Shown piece after piece: positions 38,340-46,646 of a stretch of 64,000 nucleotides of DNA; the first letter of the stretch is position 1, and every line of letters starts with the position of its first letter. The position numbers and the translations under genes are program-made. The DNA is from Shewanella electrodiphila. Lineage in GTDB: Bacteria > Pseudomonadota > Gammaproteobacteria > Enterobacterales > Shewanellaceae. The stretch is taken from positions 248,001-312,000 of the forward strand of contig NZ_JAKIKU010000006.1 of NCBI RefSeq assembly GCF_023283985.1. Direction: 5' to 3'. The notes beneath the pieces are model-generated. The model saw nothing but the letters and a program-made list of their open reading frames with translations, was not told the origin of the DNA and searched no databases.

Positions 38340-39761
38340 TTACTGACTCAGACTCTCTTCTAGTGCCTTTAACTGCTGATATATTTGGTCAAATCTTGGT
38401 CTTAATACGCTGTTGTGTTCCAAGCATTGCTGAGACAATACAGAGAGTGCTTTAAAGCAATCTGACGCCGATGATTTACCAAGCTCAATTTGTTGGCCTA
38501 ACAAGTCATCTAGCATATTACCAAAGGCTCTGACTTCAATACTTTGCATCATATTTGCTTGCCTAGAACTGAGCAACGACAAGTCAGTTGCTGCGCCAAA
38601 GTCACCAAATAGCATATTTCCTTCTATATCAATCATAGTGTTATGGGCATATATATCCCCATGACTGACTTTATTTTGATGTAAATGAGACAATGCTGCA
38701 GCCATGCTCCGCATCACTTTTACAATGTGTTCGAGCGATATGTCCATACCATCTGAAAAAGTATCTCTAGTACAAGTCACTAAAGAAGGTGGTAAGCCTA
38801 GATTATAGAAATATGCCGGTATAAGCTCCATGACGAGACCCAAATGATCTGGCTCTGAGATTTGCGCTAGCACTTTAATCAAATTCGGGTGATGCCCCGC
38901 ACTCAAACAGCAATGTAACTCGTCTTTTGGGTAACCGTCTGACGTCACATCCCCTCTGAACATTTTAACTGCGACGCTTGAATACTCTTTATCAATACTC
39001 TTTTTGTTTTCTATAACCTGCTGTTGTGTCGTTTGTTGCCAATTAGCTTGATAGATAACACCTGACGCCCCTTGCCCAAGCTGTTCACCTAGTTGCAGTT
39101 CAGTCATTTGGGCATATGGGAACGTATCATGAGACACATGACTATCGGTAACTGGGTTGCCACTAAAAGCCAGCCACGCTAAATTAGGTAGCGATAACAG
39201 CCAATCAGGAATTACGCTTAAATTGTTGGCTGAAATTCGTAATAATTCTAGCTCTTTACAATTAGCCATTGTGGCAGGTAAAGCGTTAATTTTATTCCCA
39301 GCTAAGGCACATTTCTTTAAGCGATGTAAATCACCAATTGAGCTAGGTAACTGAGAAATCTTATTATCAGTTAAAATTAGCCAACGTGTATCAATCGGCA
39401 AACAGTTTTCGGCAACTGTATTGATCTGGTTAGCTTTAAAACCAATCATCTCAAGTTTTGGGCACTGGGCAATGATTGCAGGCACTTCAGTAAAACAGTT
39501 AAACGAAAGAAATAAAATCTTCAACTCAGACAATTGTGCAAACTCATCTGGTAAACAACTTAAGCGGTTGTTAGAAAGGTCGAGCACTTCAAGGGTATCT
39601 GCAAAAGCCAACACTTCTAAAGGAAACTCGGTTAATTGTTCAGCTATTTGTATTCTTTTGAGTTGTGTACCGTTTAATGCGCCTGATGTTAGCTGTGCCA
39701 GTGTGTGCAAATGACCTTCCTGAATAGTTATTTGATGTAAATTTCGCACATGATAAGTCAT
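38340..39761 (-). CDS. leucine-rich-repeat protein kinase
   Basis: 473-residue fusion of leucine-rich repeats (about 15-205, repeats such as LEVLDLSNNRLSCLPDEF and LKKCALAGNKINALPATM) and a eukaryotic-like Ser/Thr kinase domain (about 215-470). Kinase motifs are complete: glycine loop LGQGASGVIYQA, VAVK lysine, catalytic HGDIYAHN (HRD position changed to HGD), and DFG in GDFGAA. There is no membrane segment or signal, so both parts are cytosolic. The ATG at 39761 is chosen over a TTG four codons upstream. Similar LRR-kinases occur in Shewanella, Vibrio and Pseudomonas; substrates are unknown. It is divergent from yqfB. Confidence 0.88.
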   Translation of the reverse strand: MTYHVRNLHQITIQEGHLHTLAQLTSGALNGTQLKRIQIAEQLTEFPLEVLAFADTLEVLDLSNNRLSCLPDEFAQLSELKILFLSFNCFTEVPAIIAQCPKLEMIGFKANQINTVAENCLPIDTRWLILTDNKISQLPSSIGDLHRLKKCALAGNKINALPATMANCKELELLRISANNLSVIPDWLLSLPNLAWLAFSGNPVTDSHVSHDTFPYAQMTELQLGEQLGQGASGVIYQANWQQTTQQQVIENKKSIDKEYSSVAVKMFRGDVTSDGYPKDELHCCLSAGHHPNLIKVLAQISEPDHLGLVMELIPAYFYNLGLPPSLVTCTRDTFSDGMDISLEHIVKVMRSMAAALSHLHQNKVSHGDIYAHNTMIDIEGNMLFGDFGAATDLSLLSSRQANMMQSIEVRAFGNMLDDLLGQQIELGKSSASDCFKALSVLSQQCLEHNSVLRPRFDQIYQQLKALEESLSQ

Positions 39762-39905
39762 CGCCAAGCACAAGTTAAGACAACATATTCACGCAAACCA
39801 AAAACTGACCTGTCGGCGTAAACAAAATCAACGTCATACTGTCATTTAAGCCAATCTTAGCGCAAAATATTATTATGAAGATCAAACGAACACCAAAGGC
39901 CATCA

Positions 39906-40223
39906 ATGAGTGAATTAACCCCTATTAGCTTTTTCAGCCGCTTTGAAGACGATATTTTATCTGGCGCTAAAACAATTACTTTACGAGATGAATCAGAGTC
40001 TCATTTCAAAGTGGGTGAAACCTTGTCAGTTTCAACCTTTGAAGAGGATCGTTGGTTCTGCAATATCAAGGTCTTATCAGTCACTAAAGTCGCGTTTCAT
40101 CACTTAACTGAAGACCATGCTGAACAAGAAAACATGTCATTGGAGTTTCTGAAATCATTGATTCAAGAAGTTTACCCAGGCGTCGAAGAGTTATTTGAAA
40201 TCAAGTTCCAGTTGCTAAACTGA
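39906..40223 (+). CDS. yqfB: ASCH-domain N4-acetylcytidine amidohydrolase YqfB
   Basis: 105-residue ASCH-domain protein, closely similar in pattern to E. coli YqfB (103), which hydrolyses N4-acetylcytidine to cytidine and acetate. The core block GAKTITLRDESESHF (residues 19-33) carries the catalytic Lys/Thr/Glu region, and HAEQENMSLEFLK (about 71-83) is the second conserved block. ATG start; cytoplasmic. A role in nucleoside salvage or RNA modification turnover follows from the family. Confidence 0.9.
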   Translation: MSELTPISFFSRFEDDILSGAKTITLRDESESHFKVGETLSVSTFEEDRWFCNIKVLSVTKVAFHHLTEDHAEQENMSLEFLKSLIQEVYPGVEELFEIKFQLLN

Positions 40224-40345
40224 TCTTAACATTGAGTTTCGTTTTTATTTGCTGATGAAACTACGGCTCAATTAGGATATAACTTAAAGTATTTCTGATA
40301 AAAGTAATTAAAAGAAAAGTAATTTAACGGAAAGGATTGCCGACA

Positions 40346-41233
40346 TTGCATTATTTAAGCTTAATTTTTTTATGGCCAATTTACTTACTCCAAGCCATTT
40401 GGGTAAAAAAAACCACACTAAAACTGCCTGAACCTAAAGGGTTACGTGAAGGTATTGTCAGACTAAATAATGCTGATGATTCACAATTAAGCATAGATAC
40501 TGAAGTCGTTTCCAGTTCAGAGCCCAATACATTATCGATATTGGTTATTGGTGATTCTGCGGCCGCTGGGGTTGGGGTTGAAACTCAGCAACAAGCCCTA
40601 ACAGGCCAAACGGTTCAATCCCTTACCGCGTTAACGAGTCAACAAACCACAATGACTAGTCTACAAACAGAGCCTGCAACGCAAGCTAGCTATCACAAAC
40701 TCAAATGGCGATTAATTGCTAAAAGCGGATACAGTACTAAGAATTGCTTAAACAAGCTCAACCACATATTAAGTCAAGCTCATCAAATTAGCGCCGATAC
40801 TGTGATTATTTCTTTAGGTGTGAACGACGTTTTAAGCCCGATTTCAGTCAAAACTTGGATTAGCCAACAGCAGCAATTATGTGAGCTGCTTTATACATCA
40901 TTAGGCTGCAGCCAAATTATTATCACCAGTGTTCCACCTATGTCAGCCTTCCCCGCTTTGCCCCAGCCTTTTAGGTGGTTTCTTGGTAGTAGAGCCAATG
41001 AGTTTAATCATGCTTTAACCCAGTGGATTGACCATAGCTCACTCCCATGTGAGCAATTAGATATGCGGGAATCATTGTCTAACGCAACCATGGCTGAAGA
41101 TGGATTTCACCCCAGTGCAGAAATCTATCAACACTGGGGGAAAATGGCTGCTAGGTTAATTCAGGTGAATACACAAGCTAAAGATAATCACACCTCAGCG
41201 AATACCGTTCAGAATAAAACTAGCGACCGATAA
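40346..41233 (+). CDS. SGNH/GDSL-family hydrolase
   Basis: Esterase or lipase of the SGNH superfamily, about 295 residues. Block I is GDSAAAGVGV (nucleophile Ser, about residue 66), block III is SLGVNDV, and block V DGFHPS gives the Asp and His. An N-terminal hydrophobic helix (HYLSLIFLWPIYLLQAIWV) suggests membrane anchoring or export. AAAGGA lies nine bases before a TTG at 40346, which is preferred to the TTG at 40337 that touches the ribosome site. Substrate unknown. Confidence 0.83.
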   Translation: MHYLSLIFLWPIYLLQAIWVKKTTLKLPEPKGLREGIVRLNNADDSQLSIDTEVVSSSEPNTLSILVIGDSAAAGVGVETQQQALTGQTVQSLTALTSQQTTMTSLQTEPATQASYHKLKWRLIAKSGYSTKNCLNKLNHILSQAHQISADTVIISLGVNDVLSPISVKTWISQQQQLCELLYTSLGCSQIIITSVPPMSAFPALPQPFRWFLGSRANEFNHALTQWIDHSSLPCEQLDMRESLSNATMAEDGFHPSAEIYQHWGKMAARLIQVNTQAKDNHTSANTVQNKTSDR

Positions 41234-41261
41234 AGCGGCCTGTTTTTATCTAACCAATTAC

Positions 41262-41313
41262 TCTAAACAAGAGTTATTCTAGGCGACTGTTATTCTAAAC
41301 AAGAGTTATTCTA
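41262..41313. repeat. direct repeat, 32-bp period
   Basis: TCTAAACAAGAGTTATTCTA occurs at 41262-41281 and 41294-41313. It lies just before and over the end of the alcohol dehydrogenase remnant, a place of likely rearrangement. Confidence 0.8.
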
Positions 41314-41705
41314 AACAACAGTGAGTACAATCTTGCCTACATGATGCTTTTCCTGAAACACTTGCTGGGCAGTGGCAATGTCAGCTAAGGAAAATGTGTC
41401 AGCCACAATTGGTTTTATTTTTCCAGACTCAATCGTTGCAACTAAGTTCGAAAATACTTCAGGCTCCAATACCGTACAGCCAAAGAAGCTCAAATCCTTT
41501 AAATAAAGGATTCTTACATCAAGTTCAACTAGTGCGCCGCCAATGGCACCTGAAACTGCGTAGCGGCCACCAGGCTTTTAACACATCAATTAACTGCGGC
41601 CATTGCTTACCAGCAACTAAATCAATCACCACATTAACGCTATTTCCCCCCAAGGTTCCAACTAAGTTCGCATCTATTGGCAATACTTTGTTGGATGGGT
41701 AAATA
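41311..41705 (-). pseudogene. remnant of zinc-type alcohol dehydrogenase
   Basis: Only the last ~130 residues of a medium-chain dehydrogenase/reductase are left. The minus strand reads VLPIDANLVGTLGGNSVNVV, then DLVAGKQWPQLIDVLK, then a one-base insertion in an A run (TTAAAAG for TTAAAG, near 41577) breaks the frame just before PGGRYAVSGAIGGALVELDV; the rest runs on to GKIVLTVV and a stop. The GroES-like catalytic domain and the Rossmann start are absent. It is flanked by direct repeats and the alginate lyase gene. Confidence 0.85.
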
Positions 41706-41727
41706 AGTTGTGATTTGAGTCAAACTT

Positions 41728-41752
41728 CATTTGTATTATTATACGTCAAATG
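41728..41752. promoter_or_regulatory. inverted repeat upstream of alginate lyase
   Basis: CATTTG-N13-CAAATG with an A+T-rich centre. It is about 145 bases before the lyase start codon and could be an operator for a substrate-responsive regulator; the regulator is not identifiable. Confidence 0.35.
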
Positions 41753-41894
41753 TAATATTTAGCGTTATATTGTCCATAAGCAATAACGATAATCACAGGT
41801 ATTATTCATATAAGTGCACAGATGCTCATAAGTGAAATGCCGACACCATTTACTAAAACTCTCACAGATAATAAGAAGTAGGAATGTAGTTACC

Positions 41895-42770
41895 ATGAAA
41901 AAATTATCAGTAATTCCTTTAACGATCCTTGTGTCAGGCTTTTTGACGGCATGTGCATCGACCACTGAACCATCGATTAATCCATATCCTGACGCTACAG
42001 GCGAACGAACCCCACCAGCAGATTACGCACAATTCTCAAACATTCTGTCAGCATCAAAATTGCAAATTTCAACGCCTAACTCAAAACCTGGTAGCAAGTA
42101 TGAACTTGCTAGAGACAGTAATTTTAGCGGTATCGTTAACGAACACTTCTATGTTGATAAAGGTTCTAGTGCACTCGTGATGAACATGGAAGGTTATAAA
42201 TTACGTAATGAACTTCGCGTTATTGAAAACTTCAAATCTGATAGTCCAAACACTTTCTATCATCTTTCAGCTGAATTGATGCCAATTAACCCACGTGATT
42301 CAGTAAAAGACAGCCCATCTAAAAATGATGCTATGACCTTTTTACAAGTACACAATAAAGGCACATTTGATGACGGTAAGCACGGCGTTGGGTACATCCC
42401 TCACCCACTATTACGTTTAGTATATGAAGCTGATCGCAAAGGGGTTAAAGATCATTATTGGGCCATCATTAAAAACAATAATGTAAACTGCAGTAAAGAT
42501 AGCGGTAACCGTGAATCTTCAGCCTGTAAAAATGCTTACGTTCGCTTTGACTTAGGCGCTTACGATCCTAACGCCCCAACCAAGTTCGATATTATTGTCG
42601 GTGATTCAAAATTAGTGATTAACAGAGACGGTGAAAATCAAGTCACACATGACATCACTTACTGGAAAGAAATGCTTAATTACTTCAAAGCGGGCGTTTA
42701 TAACCAATTTGAGAATGGTAAGAGCGAAGCACACTTCTATCAATTAGATTATAAAATTGAGACTAAATAA
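41895..42770 (+). CDS. PL7-family alginate lyase, lipoprotein
   Basis: Polysaccharide lyase of family 7 that cleaves alginate by beta-elimination. 291 residues. The signal peptide ends in the lipobox FLTAC, so it is a lipoprotein of the cell envelope. The three PL7 motifs are clear: YKLRNELRV (R-x-E-L-R), FLQVHNK (Q-I/V-H) and YFKAGVYNQF. The ATG at 41895 is chosen because the lipoprotein signal starts there; AGGA lies farther upstream than usual. It is alone, with no other alginate genes in the window, and sits at the edge of tRNA-derived array B, a possible sign of transfer. Confidence 0.92.
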   Translation: MKKLSVIPLTILVSGFLTACASTTEPSINPYPDATGERTPPADYAQFSNILSASKLQISTPNSKPGSKYELARDSNFSGIVNEHFYVDKGSSALVMNMEGYKLRNELRVIENFKSDSPNTFYHLSAELMPINPRDSVKDSPSKNDAMTFLQVHNKGTFDDGKHGVGYIPHPLLRLVYEADRKGVKDHYWAIIKNNNVNCSKDSGNRESSACKNAYVRFDLGAYDPNAPTKFDIIVGDSKLVINRDGENQVTHDITYWKEMLNYFKAGVYNQFENGKSEAHFYQLDYKIETK

Positions 42771-42815
42771 CTTACAGGTTTCTATCTAGACTTTTATCAA
42801 AACTAGAACTTAATT

Positions 42816-42857
42816 AACGGGCGTTGATGGATTAAACCATCAACGCCCGTTTTTTTG
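42816..42857 (+). terminator. terminator of the alginate lyase gene
   Basis: AACGGGCGTTGATGG and CCATCAACGCCCGTT form a 15-pair stem around ATTAAA and are followed by T7; very strong. Confidence 0.93.
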
Positions 42858-42898
42858 GCCTTAAGGTTTACACCATACACTTCGATGTTTATCAAATA

Positions 42899-43546
42899 AC
42901 ACCTCCCGAGCTGACTTGAACTGGCACGCCCGATTTTAAAACCTCGAGGGATTTTTTCTTTCTTCAATTACTCAAATTTTGGACACAAAAAAAACCAGTT
43001 AACATTAAGAGTGTTGAGGCTGTTTTGCACCATACTTACGTATGTAAGTTTCTTATAAAAGAATAATGCTACCCGAGGCCAGACTTGAACTGGCACGCCC
43101 GATTTTAAAACGACGAGGGATTTTTTCTTTCTTCAAATACTCAAATTTCAGATATAAAAAAGCCCCAACTTTCGTTGAGGCTTTTATGCACCATACTTAC
43201 GTATGCAAGCTCTTTAAAAGAGAATATGGTACCCGAGGCCAGACTTGAACTGGCACGCCTGATTTTAAAACGACGAGGGATTTTACCTTTCTTCAATTAC
43301 TCAAATTTTGGACACAAAAAAGCCCCAACTTTCGTTGAGGCTTTTTTGCACCATACTTACGTATGTAAGTTTCTTGTAACAAGAATATGGTACCCGAGGC
43401 CAGACTTGAACTGGTACGCCCTATTTTAAAACGACGAGGGATTTTATCTTTCTTCTATTACTCAAATTTTGGACACAAAAAAGCCCCAACTTTCGTTGAG
43501 GCTTTTTGCACCATACTTACGTATGCAAGCTCTTTAAAAGAGAATA
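42899..43546 (-). repeat. tRNA-Leu-derived tandem repeat array B (four units)
   Basis: Four units (42899-43066, 43067-43226, 43227-43387, 43388-43546; lengths 168, 160, 161, 159) 3' of the intact tRNA-Leu at 43547. Read on the minus strand, each has a spacer with a terminator-like stem (GCCTCAAC-N4-GTTGGGGC plus T run) followed by about 57 bases copying the tRNA-Leu 3' part: anticodon-stem 3' strand, changed variable arm, intact T-arm and acceptor 3' strand with CCA. Acceptor 5' strand, D-arm and anticodon are missing. The unit next to the tRNA is the cleanest, the farthest is decayed. Comparable to the tyrT/rtT repeats of E. coli. Confidence 0.9.
43482..43510 (-). terminator. terminator after tRNA-Leu copy 2
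   Basis: On the minus strand AGCCTCAAC-N4-GTTGGGGCT followed by TTTTTTG, starting about 40 bases after the tRNA CCA. Near-identical stems recur at 43161-43182 and 43321-43342 in the following units, so failed termination would meet the same stop again. Confidence 0.8.
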
Positions 43547-43632
43547 TGGTACCCGAGGCCAGACTTGAACTGGCACGCCTATTAAGCGAGGGATTTTAAA
43601 TCCCTTGTGTCTACCGATTCCACCACTCGGGC
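43547..43632 (-). tRNA. tRNA-Leu (anticodon TAA), copy 2
   Basis: 86-base leucine tRNA with encoded CCA and anticodon TAA, identical to the copy at 37307. It is the third tRNA of a Gly-Cys-Leu operon downstream of pgsA, the same order as glyW-cysT-leuZ in E. coli, so this is the ancestral locus. Confidence 0.97.
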
Positions 43633-43687
43633 ATAAGTGTTGTTTTAACCGTCTAGTTTAAAGCACTAAACAATTAAACAAAAATTG

Positions 43688-43761
43688 TGGAGGCGCGACC
43701 CGGAGTCGAACCGAGGTCGACGGATTTGCAATCCGCAGCATAGCCATTCTGCCATCGCGCC
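43688..43761 (-). tRNA. tRNA-Cys (anticodon GCA)
   Basis: 74 bases with CCA. Acceptor GGCGCGA pairs with TCGCGCC, the anticodon loop is TTGCAAA, T-arm GGTTCGACTCC. Probably the only tRNA-Cys of the genome, between tRNA-Gly and tRNA-Leu as in E. coli. Confidence 0.97.
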
Positions 43762-43775
43762 GTATAGATAATGAT

Positions 43776-43851
43776 TGGAGCGACATATCGGGTTCGAACC
43801 GATGACCTATACCTTGGCAAGGTATCGCTCTACCAACTGAGCTAATGTCGC
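43776..43851 (-). tRNA. tRNA-Gly (anticodon GCC)
   Basis: 76 bases with CCA. Acceptor GCGACAT pairs with ATGTCGC, D-arm AGCTCAGTTGGTAGAGC, anticodon stem ATACC-TTGCCAA-GGTAT with GCC, T-arm GGTTCGAACCC. First tRNA of the operon; 5' of it lie two degenerate copies of its own 5' part. Confidence 0.97.
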
Positions 43852-43878
43852 ATCTTTATGCTTAATTAATTCACTTAA

Positions 43879-43988
43879 CAAGGTATCGTCTGATACAAGG
43901 CCAACTGAGCTAATGTCACATCTTTTATGCTTAACTAATTTAATTAACAATGTATCGTCTGATACAAAGCCAACTAAGCTAATCTTGC
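43879..43988 (-). repeat. two degenerate copies of the tRNA-Gly 5' part
   Basis: Segments 43879-43919 and 43948-43988, 69 bases apart, repeat the start of tRNA-Gly (GACATTAGCTCAGTTGG in the nearer copy), then the D-arm end is replaced by a hairpin GTATC-N4-GATAC followed by the CCTTG/CATTG stump. The spacer with AAGCATAAA is also repeated. Both lie in the leader between the tRNA promoter and tRNA-Gly. They lack a 3' half and cannot be tRNAs. Confidence 0.82.
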
Positions 43989-44080
43989 AATCATTTGCCT
44001 ATCTTCGCAGATTAGGCCTCGATGTCATCAAGTTGCAACCTTTCGGTTATACGCTGAAGCATCGCTGTCTACGGGGGTGC

Positions 44081-44108
44081 ATTCTACCGATTTCAGTGTC
44101 GGTGTCAA
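44081..44108 (-). promoter_or_regulatory. promoter of the tRNA Gly-Cys-Leu operon
   Basis: On the minus strand TTGACA (44103-44108), a 16-base spacer, TAGAAT (44081-44086), then the G+C-rich discriminator GCACCCCC typical of stringently controlled stable-RNA promoters. It lies 62 bases after the pgsA stop codon, so the tRNAs have their own strong promoter. Confidence 0.85.
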
Positions 44109-44170
44109 TTGCTGTTTTCAATAAAAATGACTGAATGCGCACTAAATAAACTCATTGAACTTTTATTGCA

Positions 44171-44719
44171 CTACTCGGCAGTTAAGTCTTTCCAAGCTGC
44201 TGAAATATAACTCATCATTGACCAGAAAGTCAGCACTGCAGCAATATAGAATAGACCATAAGACACATTGGTCAAAAATTCATTCGGTTGCCAAATCAAA
44301 CCTACTATCGCCACCATTTGTGCTGCGGTTTTATATTTGCCAATCCATGATACGGCGACAACCCCACGTTTACCTATTTCTGCCATCCATTCACGTAGCG
44401 CAGAAATGACGATTTCACGACCAATCATAAACAATGCAGCTAGAGTCAGGTAAATATTATCATTTTGCTGAACCAACAACACCAAAGCGGTAGTCACCAT
44501 AATCTTGTCAGCAACGGGGTCTAAAAATGCGCCAAAACGCGTGGACTGTTTGAGTTTTCTTGCTGCATATCCATCTAATGCGTCTGTCACAGCCGCAAGC
44601 CAGAATATTAATGCCGACGCAAAAGGCGCCCAAGAATAAGGAAGATAAAAAACCACGACAAAAACCGGCAAAAGCAACAACCGGAATAATGTTAGCGCTA
44701 TAGGTAAATTAAAAGGCAT
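44171..44719 (-). CDS. pgsA: CDP-diacylglycerol-glycerol-3-phosphate 3-phosphatidyltransferase
   Basis: Inner-membrane enzyme of phosphatidylglycerol synthesis: CDP-diacylglycerol plus glycerol 3-phosphate gives phosphatidylglycerophosphate and CMP. 182 residues, equal to E. coli PgsA. The CDP-alcohol phosphotransferase motif is complete: [20 protein letters not shown] followed by LDPVADK (about 44-70). Several membrane helices. The ATG at 44719 is chosen by family length over a TTG four codons upstream. It follows uvrC by 45 bases in the uvrY-uvrC-pgsA operon. Confidence 0.97.
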   Translation of the reverse strand: MPFNLPIALTLFRLLLLPVFVVVFYLPYSWAPFASALIFWLAAVTDALDGYAARKLKQSTRFGAFLDPVADKIMVTTALVLLVQQNDNIYLTLAALFMIGREIVISALREWMAEIGKRGVVAVSWIGKYKTAAQMVAIVGLIWQPNEFLTNVSYGLFYIAAVLTFWSMMSYISAAWKDLTAE

Positions 44720-44764
44720 GAAAGAAACCAAATAGTCAGAAACAGCGCCAATCTTGCCTTAATT

Positions 44765-46597
44765 TTATCCCCCTCGCAATGCATCATGGATTGTTTGTGC
44801 CATTTCTAGGCTAATTCCGGGCACTTTTGTTAATTCTGCTACACTCGCCCCCTTTACTTCCTGTATTCCACCGAGATGTTGTAACAATAGTTTGCGACGT
44901 TTAGGGCCAACACCAGCAATTGATTCTAATGTCGAGGTGTTACGTGTCTTCTGTCGCTTATTCCTATGTCCTGTAATCGCAAATCGATGTGACTCATCAC
45001 GTATGTGTAAAATTAAATGAAATGCTGGAGAGTCACTGGCAAGTTCAAAGGTTTGTTCATTGCCACCAAATACAAAGGTTTCTAAACCGGCTTTACGGCC
45101 TTCACCTTTTGTTACGCCTATTAGTAGAGGCGGCTTGTCTAAATGAACGCACTTTTCATCAACAATTTTTTGCGAAATACGTAGTTGACCAATACCGCCA
45201 TCAATAAAGACGATATCAGGCACTTTGCCATTATTATCGATTTTATCGAATCGACGCTTTAATGCCTGCTCCATTGCCGCATAATCATCACCGCCGGTAA
45301 TGCCATTGATGTTATAACGTCGGTAGTCAGCTTTGTGTGGGCCTTCTCGGTTGAATACCACACAAGAAGCCACGGTACTTTCGCCCATGGTATGACTGAT
45401 ATCAAAACATTCCATACGTGTAATTGGATGCCCTAACTCTAAGGCTTCTTCTAATAGCTGAAAACGTTGCTCAACGGTGTTTTTATGAGATAAACGGGTA
45501 TTGACTGCATTTGTTGCATTAGTCAGTGCTAAGCGCAAGAAGTTAGCCCGCTCGCCTCGCACTTGAGTCTTAATTTCAAATTTACGATCTAACGCCTGTG
45601 AAATTGTACTTTCAAGTACTTTCTGTTCGCTAAAGGATTCGCTTATCAGCACTTCTTTCGGGATCGTTCTTTGAATGTCGGCATTTAAATAGAATTGGCC
45701 AATGAACGACACTAACACTTCTTCAAGTTCAGTTTGTGGCGGCACTGTAGGGTAATAGCTACGGCTACCAAATATTTTACCATCTCGGATAAACAATAAG
45801 TGAAAACAGACGATACCAGAGGCGTAATGCACCCCTATGACATCCATATCGCCTTTGTGGTTCGATACCTCTTGCTGCTCCGCCACTCGTCTTAATGCGG
45901 TAATTTGGTCACGAAATTGCGCTGCTGACTCATATTCCATCTCATTAGCTGCAGTGTCCATTTTAGCCACTAACTCAGTGATCACTTGCTTATCTTTACC
46001 TTTTAAAAACAGGCTCGCCAATTTAACTTGCTCGGTATAATCGTCATCAGAAATCCGCCCAACACAGGGAGCACTGCAACGTTCTAACTGATATTGCAAA
46101 CACGGACGAGAGCGAGACTTATAATACAAGTCATCACACTGGCGAATAGGAAATAGCTTTTGCATCAAGTTTAAGCTTTCACGCACCGCCCCACCATTTG
46201 GGTAAGGTCCAAAATAATGACCTTTTTCTCGCTTAGGGCCGCGATGGTAAGCTAAACGCGGATGCTTGTGACCGCTAAGTAATATATAGGGATAAGATTT
46301 ATCATCACGAAGCAATACATTGTATTTCGGCATGTATTGCTTGATGTAATCATTTTCAAGCAAAAGCGCATCGGTCTCGCTGTGAGTCAGGGTGACATCA
46401 ATATTGGCAATACGGGCAACAAGCGCTTGTGTTTTTACATTAGGCAGGTTCGCCCGAAAATAAGATGACAGGCGTTTTTTAAGATCTTTAGCTTTACCGA
46501 CATAAATGACCTCACCTTTTTCATCGTACATACGATAAACACCTGGCGAAGATGAGACGGTTTTTAAAAACAATTTTGAATTAAAGCAAGCAGGCAT
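44765..46597 (-). CDS. uvrC: excinuclease ABC subunit C
   Basis: Nucleotide-excision-repair nuclease that makes both incisions with UvrB. 610 residues as in E. coli. N-terminal GIY-YIG nuclease [20 protein letters not shown] (about 18-37), UvrB-binding UVR domain near 203-238, C-terminal RNase H-like nuclease ([10 protein letters not shown], about 397-406) and a tandem helix-hairpin-helix [18 protein letters not shown] near 560. AGGA lies six bases before the ATG at 46597. Middle gene of the uvrY-uvrC-pgsA operon. Confidence 0.97.
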   Translation of the reverse strand: MPACFNSKLFLKTVSSSPGVYRMYDEKGEVIYVGKAKDLKKRLSSYFRANLPNVKTQALVARIANIDVTLTHSETDALLLENDYIKQYMPKYNVLLRDDKSYPYILLSGHKHPRLAYHRGPKREKGHYFGPYPNGGAVRESLNLMQKLFPIRQCDDLYYKSRSRPCLQYQLERCSAPCVGRISDDDYTEQVKLASLFLKGKDKQVITELVAKMDTAANEMEYESAAQFRDQITALRRVAEQQEVSNHKGDMDVIGVHYASGIVCFHLLFIRDGKIFGSRSYYPTVPPQTELEEVLVSFIGQFYLNADIQRTIPKEVLISESFSEQKVLESTISQALDRKFEIKTQVRGERANFLRLALTNATNAVNTRLSHKNTVEQRFQLLEEALELGHPITRMECFDISHTMGESTVASCVVFNREGPHKADYRRYNINGITGGDDYAAMEQALKRRFDKIDNNGKVPDIVFIDGGIGQLRISQKIVDEKCVHLDKPPLLIGVTKGEGRKAGLETFVFGGNEQTFELASDSPAFHLILHIRDESHRFAITGHRNKRQKTRNTSTLESIAGVGPKRRKLLLQHLGGIQEVKGASVAELTKVPGISLEMAQTIHDALRGG

Positions 46598-46646
46598 CAA
46601 CTATCCTAAAAATAGGCGTCAATACCTTTGTATGAACACCTAATGT

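Noticed and set aside
42899..43546. Possible CRISPR array
   Set aside because: The repeated part is a tRNA fragment and the intervening spacers are themselves repeated, with a ~160-base period. No cas genes are present.
43066..43599. Overlapping plus-strand frames of 60-84 codons containing PEARLELAR
   Set aside because: They read antisense through the tRNA-Leu-derived units; their similarity to each other is explained by the repeat. Such false proteins are expected wherever these arrays occur.
36992..43632. Integrative element with tRNA attachment sites
   Set aside because: No integrase, excisionase or mobilisation gene is visible between the tRNA-Leu copies, so a classic island cannot be claimed.
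43913..44134. 73-codon plus-strand frame upstream of the tRNA operon
   Set aside because: It covers the degenerate tRNA-Gly copies and the antisense of a strong tRNA promoter; no ribosome site.
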